Assembly: GCA_945900945.1 (NCBI GenBank)
Contig: CAMDKL010000062.1
Coordinates: forward strand, 1 to 32,522
Direction: 5' to 3'
From: Pirellula staleyi DSM 6068
GTDB taxonomy: Bacteria > Planctomycetota > Planctomycetia > Pirellulales > Pirellulaceae
Length of the DNA: 32,522 nt
In this document: piece by piece, positions 8,163 through 15,416 of the stretch
Position numbering within the stretch: the first letter of the stretch is position 1
Layout of the letters: the number at the start of each line of letters is the position of its first letter
Position numbers and translations under genes: made by a program
The notes under the pieces: model-generated
Told to the model about the DNA's origin: nothing
Seen by the model: only the letters and a program-made list of their open reading frames with translations
The model's database searches: none

Positions 8163-9083
8163 CTAAATGACGGTGGCTGCGTGCCCGTTTACACTCAGGA
8201 TTTGTCCAGAGGCGAAATGACTACGCTTGACATACGCCAACGCAACGCAGCGGCCAGTCGTTGCATCCACTGCCACAGAACAAATCGTCCCGACTTCCTT
8301 CTCGTCTGCTTGTATTGCAGCGTGTGCCATTGGGCATTCATTCGAATCGATGACTAGTTTCACTAGTTTTTTCTGAACTTTCCCGAGCATATCTAGCCGA
8401 GCAATGGTCTCTTGCCCCAAATAGCATCCTTTGTTAAACGAAATAGCCGTGCTGTTACGATCAAGTTCTTGCGGCAAATTGCGATCGTCCATGTCGATTC
8501 CGTACCACGGCCAAAAAGCATGAATCCGATCCAACTCCCACGCCGAGCGCTGAACCATTTCGCTCTCAATCCACCGGCCCCCCAAACGCTCACTTATAAC
8601 ATGGTCTGTGCAACTGGCAGGCAAAAAGCCAAGAACGGAGTCTGGCCCGATCCAGGGTGCGTACACTAAAACTATACTATGGCCGTCAAAATCAACGCTG
8701 GTCACACCCCCCTGGATAGGCAAGTCCTGAATTGCAATGGCAAAGGCACGGGCTGCGGTGGACCGATCCTGGAAAAGCCAAAATTGATAGTCGCAGCTCA
8801 CGTCGGTCAGTACTGCATCTTCTCGAATAATGTAGCGATCGAAGTGCGGTACCAGTTTAGTCCCTTGGTCGGGTACCGAAACGAAAAAAACTTCGCCCTC
8901 TACGGACATCGCAATACCGTGTCCGAACGTGCGACCTTTTCCATCGGTGATAAATGTTTCGAATGCCTGCCCATCGGCCAGTTTACGAAGATCCTGCGTA
9001 CACAGGTTGTTTAAGACTCGGCAACGGTCCGCACCTTGGAAACGGATGACCGTCCCTTCGCCTAATTGGTAACCGTTTGACAT
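8163..9083 (-). CDS. ygfZ: YgfZ/GcvT-family folate-binding protein
   Basis: A relative of YgfZ, the folate-binding protein that supports assembly or repair of certain iron-sulfur proteins. The YgfZ signature KGCYLGQE is present with Cys220, followed by a GcvT-like C-terminal barrel region. The N-terminal part (FQGADRCRVLNNLCTQDLRK, FITDGKGRTFGH) is typical of the family. I chose ATG 9083 because GGAAAA precedes it and the conserved domain begins soon after. ATG 9092 is also possible. An open frame reaching back to a TTG at 9188 would overlap lysC and adds an unlike Arg-rich segment. The product is 306-307 residues, near the family's usual length. It sits between lysC and the HD-domain gene in a minus-strand run. 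Expression together with amino-acid genes is inferred only from this spacing. Confidence 0.85.
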   Translation of the reverse strand: MSNGYQLGEGTVIRFQGADRCRVLNNLCTQDLRKLADGQAFETFITDGKGRTFGHGIAMSVEGEVFFVSVPDQGTKLVPHFDRYIIREDAVLTDVSCDYQFWLFQDRSTAARAFAIAIQDLPIQGGVTSVDFDGHSIVLVYAPWIGPDSVLGFLPASCTDHVISERLGGRWIESEMVQRSAWELDRIHAFWPWYGIDMDDRNLPQELDRNSTAISFNKGCYLGQETIARLDMLGKVQKKLVKLVIDSNECPMAHAAIQADEKEVGTICSVAVDATTGRCVALAYVKRSHFASGQILSVNGHAATVI

Positions 9084-9168
9084 GTTTTCCATAATTTTTT
9101 TCAACTTATCACTTTTTTCGGTTCTTCGTGCTCGCGACTGCGTTGGTTCAACATCTTTTCCCACCGCC

Positions 9169-10947
9169 TTAAAGCAACGAGGACTCAAAAGTCTTTTGAA
9201 GGCACTCTAGTCCTTGTTGACCTTGCTTGCCATCGATGACAACATTGACTCGCAGTTCGCTCGTGTTGATCATGAGAACATTAATACCGGAGTCTGCCAG
9301 AGACTTGAACATCGCAATTGCAACGCTCGTGTGGCTTCGCAATCCGATTCCACTAACCGAGAGCTTAGCGATTTCAGTGGAGCCACTGATCTTGCGAAAT
9401 TTGTAGTCCATCGTCTCCAGCACTTGGATGCAATGCTCCATTTGCTCTTCGGGTACCGTAAAGCTGATGCTCGTTTCGCCTTGAAAACCATCGCAACTCT
9501 GCACAATCATATCCACAAATACGCCAGCTTCAGCAACCCTCTTAAAGACCTTCTGAGCAAGACCTGGGGTGTCAGGAACGCCCGACAAAGTCACGCGGGC
9601 CTGGTCTCCAACCATCGAGATATCGAGCAGCGTCAATTGCTCCATGTTGGAATGGCGCAACCGTTCGATGATTTCGTTTGCGCTCAAGTCACTGGAATTC
9701 TTTTGGCCAATCAGCCAGTGGTTGGCATCCGTCGGTTTCACATGCAAGGCAAATGCGTGATGAACGGCACGCAGCGCCGCAGTCGCCTCCGAGCGCTGGA
9801 CTAAAACGCTAATCTTGATCTCACTGGTTGAGATCATTTGGATATTGATGCCTGCATCAGCAAGCGATTCAAACATCCGCTGAGCAACTCCCGTTTGTGC
9901 GGCCATTCCAAGTCCTACCACCGATATTTTGGCAACCGCATCGTCGTGCGTGACACTGGTTGCACCGACAACTTTGGCTGCTTCGTTGACCGCCTTCAAT
10001 GCGTCCTTTAGTTCTATGTTGGGCACGGTGAACGAGATGTCGGCCAGTTCTCCTTGTCCAATATTCTGTACGATCATGTCGACCGACACTTTGCGATCGG
10101 CAAGCCGTTTGAAAATTTCAAAGCTGGTTCCAGGTTTGTCGGGAACTCCCAAAATCGTGATGCGCGCCTCATCCTTGGTAAGAGCAGCCCCGCAAACCGG
10201 AACCGATGCGGACTCAGGTTTGGATACAATCATGGATCCCGGCGCATCCGAAAAACTGCTCCGCACTCGAATGGGAACGTCAAACTTCTTTGCAAATTCG
10301 ATCGAACGGTTGTGCATCACACCAGCCCCGAGACTTGCTAACTCTAGCATCTCGTCGTAACTAATTTGCCCCATTTGCCTCGCTTCAGGCAATAGCCTTG
10401 GATCGGTCGTATAGACACCATCCACGTCTGTATATATTTCGCAAGCGTCCGCTCTCAAAACAGCCGCAAGCGAAACTGCTGTCGTGTCGCTACCGCCGCG
10501 ACCAAGTGTGGTAATATTGAGGTCATCGTCGACCCCTTGAAACCCGGCTGCAATGACGATGTTCCCCTCGTCGAGCAAGCGTCGAATGCGTTCGGTAGAT
10601 ATCGTTTTGATTCGAGCTTTTGTAAACGAGTTGTCGGTTCGGATCCCCATTTGTGCACCTGTCAACGAAACGGCCTTATGACCAAATCGATGTACGGCCA
10701 TGGCCATCAAAGCTACGCTGACTTGCTCTCCTGTACTGAGCAGCATGTCCATTTCGCGAGCGGGTGGCTCATCGTTTACTTCTTTTGCTAAGTCAATGAG
10801 ATGATCTGTGTTATGACCCATGGCGCTGACAACCACAACGACTTGATTGCCCTCTTGTTGAGCGCGAATCGCCTTGCGAGCTGCCGCTTGGATTTTTTCT
10901 GGTGTCGCAACGCTTGTCCCACCGAACTTCTGAACAATCAATGGCAT
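9169..10947 (-). CDS. lysC: Aspartate kinase with four ACT domains
   Basis: Aspartokinase phosphorylates aspartate in the first step toward lysine, threonine and methionine. The kinase domain (residues 1-245) shows KFGGTSV (7-13), the LLSTGEQVSVALMA stretch, TTLGRGGSDTTAV and the DVDGVYTTDPR segment. At 592 residues it is much longer than the usual 400-450, because two ACT pairs are present (about 262-405 and 430-590). The second pair repeats the DTPGLAQKVF and GINVLMINTSE motifs of the first. Four-ACT aspartokinases are known in cyanobacteria, where effector amino acids bind the ACT domains. ATG 10947 has AAGGAA upstream. It is followed by the ygfZ-like gene and preceded after 41 bases by the proposed homoserine kinase, so it is most likely cotranscribed and feedback-regulated. 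Confidence 0.95.
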   Translation of the reverse strand: MPLIVQKFGGTSVATPEKIQAAARKAIRAQQEGNQVVVVVSAMGHNTDHLIDLAKEVNDEPPAREMDMLLSTGEQVSVALMAMAVHRFGHKAVSLTGAQMGIRTDNSFTKARIKTISTERIRRLLDEGNIVIAAGFQGVDDDLNITTLGRGGSDTTAVSLAAVLRADACEIYTDVDGVYTTDPRLLPEARQMGQISYDEMLELASLGAGVMHNRSIEFAKKFDVPIRVRSSFSDAPGSMIVSKPESASVPVCGAALTKDEARITILGVPDKPGTSFEIFKRLADRKVSVDMIVQNIGQGELADISFTVPNIELKDALKAVNEAAKVVGATSVTHDDAVAKISVVGLGMAAQTGVAQRMFESLADAGINIQMISTSEIKISVLVQRSEATAALRAVHHAFALHVKPTDANHWLIGQKNSSDLSANEIIERLRHSNMEQLTLLDISMVGDQARVTLSGVPDTPGLAQKVFKRVAEAGVFVDMIVQSCDGFQGETSISFTVPEEQMEHCIQVLETMDYKFRKISGSTEIAKLSVSGIGLRSHTSVAIAMFKSLADSGINVLMINTSELRVNVVIDGKQGQQGLECLQKTFESSLL

Positions 10948-10988
10948 TTCTGTTCCTTAACCTATTTCCCCAAACGATAGTAAACTCT

Positions 10989-12203
10989 TTAACGCAAATC
11001 GCCCCGTAGGAGCCTTGGAATCAAATCCCAGCCATGTGGATACGACAATCCAGAATTCGCTGCCGACACTTCATCATACGTCAAACTTGAATCTTGAGAG
11101 ATTCCACTTCCGCAAGCTGCAAAAGGTATCCAGCCATGCGAATGCTTCTTGGTCATGACTGGCGTGGCGTGGTCGGGCAAGACCAGGATGCGATAATCTC
11201 CGCTCTGTTTCAACGCCTGATGGATGGGGTCGACGATATGACGATCGATGGCCTCAAGAGCCTTGACCTTTTCATCGACCCGCCCCTCATGACTCGCTTC
11301 GTCCGTAGCCTCGATATGAACGCATACGATATCATGCGTCTTCAATGCCTCAATGGCGGCCGTACCTTTGCCAGCGTAGTTGGTATCCAAATACCCAGTC
11401 GCTCCAGGCACTTCAATTCGATCCCAACCTATCAATGTTGCCAAACCTCGCAGCAAATCGACGGCTGTGATCATCGCTCCTCGGAGGCCGAACCGCGATT
11501 CAAACGATTCAAGCCGTGGTGTTTTCCCCAGTCCCCAAAGCCAAAGGTTTGTTGCTGGTCGTTTGCCGTTGGTAACTCTCGTGAGATTCACCGGATGATC
11601 GGCAAACAGAGATACACTTTGCTCCATCCAATTGCAAAGCAAATCGCAACCAGGTCCCTTCGGATAATCGTCGATCACCGTTCCATCCGTCAAATCATGG
11701 GGAGCGCTGGTACGCGAGTCGATTGTAAATGGAGATGGCACTCCCGGCTTGCCGCGATAGATGAGTAAATTCCGGTAACTCACGCCGGGGCAAAACTCAA
11801 GGCACTCGTTTCCAAGCTTTTCTTGAGCGGTTCTGAGCAATTGGATTGCTTCGGCGTTGGAAATGTGATCGGCGGTGAAGTCGACCATGACTTGATTTTG
11901 AACGGTGACCAGATTGCACCGTATCGCCCAATCGTCAGGTCCTAGTGCAATGCCTTGAGCGGCTGCCTCAATCGGTGCTCGCCCCGTAAAATACTGATTC
12001 GGGTCGTAACCGAGCAGCGACATGTTTGCGACCTCGCTCCCGGCAGGAAAGTGCAAAGGGACATTGTCGCTCTGGCCAACCAAACCGAGTCGAGCGATTT
12101 CATTCATGGCTGGAATGTTGGCTTGTTGCATGGGCGTCTTGCCGCCTAGAGATTCAACCGGATAATCTGCGCATCCGTCCGGGATGATGATGACCCATTT
12201 CAT
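10989..12203 (-). CDS. apgM-like proposed homoserine kinase (cofactor-independent PGM fold)
   Basis: A member of the archaeal-type cofactor-independent phosphoglycerate mutase family (404 residues), alkaline-phosphatase superfamily. Metal and catalytic residues are recognisable: D9 in IIPDG, S62 in GSEVANMSLLGYDP, the EATDEASHEGRVDEK stretch, and the PDHATPV and HSHGWIPF motifs. A distinct subfamily (TIGR02535) occurs beside aspartokinase and homoserine dehydrogenase genes and is proposed to be a homoserine kinase. The position here, exactly between hom and lysC, fits that proposal, and no GHMP-type thrB is seen in the window. ATG 12203 has AAAGGA upstream. The alternative, a phosphoglycerate mutase acting in glycolysis, cannot be excluded by sequence reading. 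The context makes the threonine role more likely. Confidence 0.8.
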   Translation of the reverse strand: MKWVIIIPDGCADYPVESLGGKTPMQQANIPAMNEIARLGLVGQSDNVPLHFPAGSEVANMSLLGYDPNQYFTGRAPIEAAAQGIALGPDDWAIRCNLVTVQNQVMVDFTADHISNAEAIQLLRTAQEKLGNECLEFCPGVSYRNLLIYRGKPGVPSPFTIDSRTSAPHDLTDGTVIDDYPKGPGCDLLCNWMEQSVSLFADHPVNLTRVTNGKRPATNLWLWGLGKTPRLESFESRFGLRGAMITAVDLLRGLATLIGWDRIEVPGATGYLDTNYAGKGTAAIEALKTHDIVCVHIEATDEASHEGRVDEKVKALEAIDRHIVDPIHQALKQSGDYRILVLPDHATPVMTKKHSHGWIPFAACGSGISQDSSLTYDEVSAANSGLSYPHGWDLIPRLLRGDLR

Positions 12204-12296
12204 GTTGAGCGTCCTTTGGAGTTTTTTGATTAATTTTTGTGCGTTGAACTTGTCTTTGGTTTATTGATTGCTTCGCAGCATGGTATGCCGCAGCCT

Positions 12297-13607
12297 TTAC
12301 TTACCACTCTCGGTGACCCGCAGCTTGACGCATTCGTTACTGACGCTTGGCAACATTCGAATCTCGTCGTTGGCTGCCGCAGCAGCTTTCTCGCTAGCTT
12401 CGTGAGTCATAATGACTAGCGAGACCTTGCGCGGCTGTTGATCGCTTGTTGGCTCGTGCTGAATAATAGAGGCGATCGAGATGGCGTGATTGCCCAGTAT
12501 GCCAGTGATCTGGGACAGCACACCGGGCTCATCGGCAACAAAAAACCGCATGTAATACCGCCCTGTTGTCTGCTCGTACGGCAGCAAACCGATCTTCGAC
12601 TCGCGATCGGACCAAAGCTCAAGTCGACGAAAAGTGATGTCCGTTCGCCCTGATGCCGTATCGATCATATCGGCAACCACAGCGGAAGCTGTCGGCATCT
12701 GCCCCGCACCTTGGCCGTGAAAGAACATATCGCCAACTGCGTCGCCTACGACCGTTACTGCATTATAAGCACCGCGGACTTCAGCAAGCGGTCGTCCCTT
12801 TCGAATCAAAGTTGGCGAGACATGCAACTCCAAACCATCGGCGCATAATTGTGCCGTCGCAATCAGCTTGATACGGTACCCGAGTTCGGATGCATATTTG
12901 AGGTCCGTCAATTGAAACGCCTCTAAGCCACGGCGATAGATATCGCGCCAGCGAACGCGAACACCGAAGGCCAGGTGAGCGAGAATCGCGAGCTTCTGCG
13001 CCGCGTCGCTTCCATCCACGTCCATCGTCGGATCGGTTTCCGCATAGCCCAGTTCCTGGGCCAGCTTAAGTGCAACGGTGTAGTCCGAGCCTTGCTCATC
13101 CATTTGCGAAATAATGTAATTGCTCGTTCCATTTAAGATGCCGCGCACGGACATAATCTGGTTGGCCGAAAAGCATTGACTGATGTTCGCGATAATCGGA
13201 ATTCCACCGCCAACACTCGCTTCAAAAGCGATGGTGCGGCCCAATGCTCGGGCGCGATCAAACAATTCTTCACCGTGTTCGGCCAAAAGAGCTTTATTCG
13301 CAGTCACAACATCCTTGCCAGACTCCAATAACTGGAGCATGATCGTGCGAGCAGGTTCCAGGCCACCGACCAGATGCGCGACAACTTCGATCTCGGGATT
13401 GTTGAGGATCGATTTCAAATCATCGGTCAAAACTCCGGCAGGCAAATCGATGTTGCGATCCTTTGCCAAATCCCGCACTGTAGCTTTCTCAAGCCACAGA
13501 ATCCGTCCAGCATGTCGAGCCAGCCGATCGCCGTGATCTAAAAGCAAACGGGCCACACCGGTCCCCACGGTGCCCATGCCAACAATGGCAACCCTGGTTT
13601 TCTCCAT
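12297..13607 (-). CDS. hom: Homoserine dehydrogenase
   Basis: Reduces aspartate semialdehyde to homoserine with NAD(P)H, the branch point toward threonine and methionine. The product is 436 residues. The Rossmann motif VGMGTVGTG is near the N-terminus, followed by the family segments TANKALLAEHG, EASVGGGIPI, GILNGTSNYI and EPTSD, with a C-terminal ACT domain (MRFFVADEPGVLSQITGILG) for feedback control. ATG 13607 was chosen because it begins just before the Rossmann motif. The open frame continues to a TTG at 13643, which is unlikely. It heads the minus-strand run hom, proposed homoserine kinase, lysC, ygfZ-like gene. A promoter should lie in the 143 bases upstream, but no clear match was seen. 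Confidence 0.95.
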   Translation of the reverse strand: MEKTRVAIVGMGTVGTGVARLLLDHGDRLARHAGRILWLEKATVRDLAKDRNIDLPAGVLTDDLKSILNNPEIEVVAHLVGGLEPARTIMLQLLESGKDVVTANKALLAEHGEELFDRARALGRTIAFEASVGGGIPIIANISQCFSANQIMSVRGILNGTSNYIISQMDEQGSDYTVALKLAQELGYAETDPTMDVDGSDAAQKLAILAHLAFGVRVRWRDIYRRGLEAFQLTDLKYASELGYRIKLIATAQLCADGLELHVSPTLIRKGRPLAEVRGAYNAVTVVGDAVGDMFFHGQGAGQMPTASAVVADMIDTASGRTDITFRRLELWSDRESKIGLLPYEQTTGRYYMRFFVADEPGVLSQITGILGNHAISIASIIQHEPTSDQQPRKVSLVIMTHEASEKAAAAANDEIRMLPSVSNECVKLRVTESGK

Positions 13608-13750
13608 GAAAGTTAGCAATCCTACGAGGTACTGAATTCCCAAAAGGGAAATAGTAGACCAAGTTGGCAGACTCGCAAACCGTGTTGACCGGCATCCCAG
13701 AACATAGTTGAGAATTTTGGGGATAAAGCACTGTCTGTGGCAACAACCAA

Positions 13751-14560
13751 TTAGTTAACGGCGATTTCAGCTAGTAGCGGCAATCGCTTTTGGTCCGAAA
13801 CGACCACTCCGCCAGGTTTCTCAACCGTGATCGCAAAAACAGTCGGCGTGTTCACTCGTAATTTGGCTTGGATCGGAACAATCGACTCGCCGACGCTCGC
13901 AATGTCAAACACGCCACCGTCCACTGGCTTTTCATCTCGAGACGGGTCGATAATCCAGAGTTGATATTGTTCTTGGGTGGCGTCGTTAATAGGCAGTCCA
14001 CGGATCGTCATAAATCCTTGCTGAGAAACCGAACTCCATACGACTTCTCCAAATTCAAAACCCTGCATTTGATCGGGTGCTGTCGATTCCCACTTGGAAC
14101 GAACAAGGTCAGACGCCCTAGTAATAAGTCTATCTCGTTGCTGTTGCAAACTGACGATCTGGTCCGACTTGCTGGGAATCCAAACGGACAGTACCAGTGC
14201 GATCGAGGCAGCCACACATAGCCACGCCGCTATCTCGCGGAGACCTATCGAGGACGGTGCAATCGGGGGAGCTATGTTTGATCCTTTCGCCACATTCGGG
14301 ATTGCGGATTTCTTGTTAAACCCTTGTGCCATCTTCTTGAGTCGGGACGAAAGCTCTTCTGGCATCGGCTCAGCGGGAGCGGTCTCTTGGAATGTCAAAA
14401 AAGTACGCGCAGCCACTTCCTCGAAACGCTCAACCATGGCTTGAAAAATCTTTGACTCGTAGGATTTGATTTCATGCAATTCCGCTTCAGTCACATCGCC
14501 GAGCGAAAAACCAGCGGCGAGTTCTTGCATTCTAAAATCGACTGGTCCAACAAAACTCAT
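13751..14560 (-). CDS. RskA-like membrane anti-sigma factor
   Basis: Predicted to bind and hold inactive the ECF sigma factor encoded just upstream. The N-terminal part (1-100) is cytoplasmic and helical. One membrane segment runs from about 108 to 128. The C-terminal part matches the RskA-type anti-sigma domain (YQLWIIDPSRDEKPVDGGVFD, FAITVEKPGGVVVSDQKRLPLLA). The usual zinc-binding HxxxCxxC motif is missing. The sigma gene's TGA overlaps this ATG (ATGA at 14560-14557), which indicates translational coupling and supports the pairing. It is 269 residues long. The signal sensed is not known. Confidence 0.85.
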   Translation of the reverse strand: MSFVGPVDFRMQELAAGFSLGDVTEAELHEIKSYESKIFQAMVERFEEVAARTFLTFQETAPAEPMPEELSSRLKKMAQGFNKKSAIPNVAKGSNIAPPIAPSSIGLREIAAWLCVAASIALVLSVWIPSKSDQIVSLQQQRDRLITRASDLVRSKWESTAPDQMQGFEFGEVVWSSVSQQGFMTIRGLPINDATQEQYQLWIIDPSRDEKPVDGGVFDIASVGESIVPIQAKLRVNTPTVFAITVEKPGGVVVSDQKRLPLLAEIAVN

Positions 14561-15147
14561 GATGCGATTCCTGTTCCGGCAACCGAGAACTTATCCATAC
14601 AATGTCTCAATTGGATAAGTCCCCGCCTCGCGAAAGACTTGACGGACCCAAGCGGCATCTGCAATTCAGTTGAAATTTGTGAGTGCGATTTACCCTCGTG
14701 TATGGACTTGCGCAAAATATCCCGTTGGTTGGAGACGAGCGAATCAAGGCAACGTGTCGCCTTTGCTGCCTCATCCATCAACTCTGCTGATGCAGAACCC
14801 GTTAAATCTGGCTGTTCATCGAAATCACTTTCACTACTCGTTGTTTCCAACAACCGAGACTGTTTGCGATAGCGATCGATTAGACGCCTCCTGGCGATCA
14901 TGGTGACAAAGGTCGTCTCAGCCGAAAGAGTTGGATTGAATCGATCCGCTTTTTGCCAAATCTCTAAGAAAATCTCTTGAACTGCATCTTCGGCGTCGGC
15001 TTGACTGGGCGAATAGCGTCTCGCCAGTGACCAAACGAGGCTGCTGTACCGCTCGATACAGTAATTAAGCGACTCCGGTTCTCGTCTGGCGACCTGCGCC
15101 AGCACCGATTCGATCGATTGTAAAGGTGATTGATCCACTCTTAGCAT
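14557..15147 (-). CDS. ECF RNA polymerase sigma factor
   Basis: An extracytoplasmic-function sigma factor (196 residues). Region 2 is at about 28-97 (YSSLVWSLARRYSPSQADAE, DAVQEIFLEIWQKADRF, and TFVTMIARRRLIDRYRKQ for -10 recognition). Region 4 is at about 133-184, with the helix-turn-helix SHSQISTELQMPLGSVKSFARRGLIQL. The gene is followed with overlap by its anti-sigma factor. It is divergent from the PSCyt1 gene, sharing 269 bases of upstream sequence. Many such pairs are autoregulated, but no promoter consensus could be identified for this group. Confidence 0.93.
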   Translation of the reverse strand: MLRVDQSPLQSIESVLAQVARREPESLNYCIERYSSLVWSLARRYSPSQADAEDAVQEIFLEIWQKADRFNPTLSAETTFVTMIARRRLIDRYRKQSRLLETTSSESDFDEQPDLTGSASAELMDEAAKATRCLDSLVSNQRDILRKSIHEGKSHSQISTELQMPLGSVKSFARRGLIQLRHCMDKFSVAGTGIAS

Positions 15148-15416
15148 TGCAAACCCTATGCTCTACATACGGAAGTACGAACACGAAAACTCGCTATGCG
15201 ACATAATATACGTTAAACGGACAGGGCTGGATGTGGATTTATTCTTACCGATTCATGTTCTCCCTTGCGTGAATAGGCGGAATCAGCTCAAAACCTTAGC
15301 CTTTTATTCCAAGAAACGAATCGGTCAGCTATTATGGAATCGGTTCGCCCCACCAACTTTTTGGCATCGAAACGCACCCATCGCCAACCCAACCCAATCC
15401 AAAACGGAGTCGATTC
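15148..15416. promoter_or_regulatory. Divergent promoter region between sigma factor and PSCyt1 gene
   Basis: A 269-base non-coding stretch separates the divergent starts of the ECF sigma gene (minus) and the PSCyt1 gene (plus). It must hold both promoters. An AT-rich stretch (15203-15216) might be a -10 region for the sigma gene, but no -35 partner was clear. ACGGAG at 15404-15409 is the ribosome binding site of the plus-strand gene. A 91-residue plus-strand frame here runs into the next gene and is not considered real. Confidence 0.4.

Noticed and set aside
8163-9188. The longer ygfZ-like frame starting at TTG 9188
   Set aside because: It overlaps lysC by 20 bases and adds an Arg/Lys-rich segment not seen in the family; ATG 9083 or 9092 is better.
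9214-9804. A 196-residue plus-strand frame opposite lysC
   Set aside because: Complement of the ACT-domain region; composition is that of a shadow frame.
11094-11768. A 224-residue plus-strand frame opposite the apgM-like gene
   Set aside because: Shadow of a gene with recognisable catalytic motifs.
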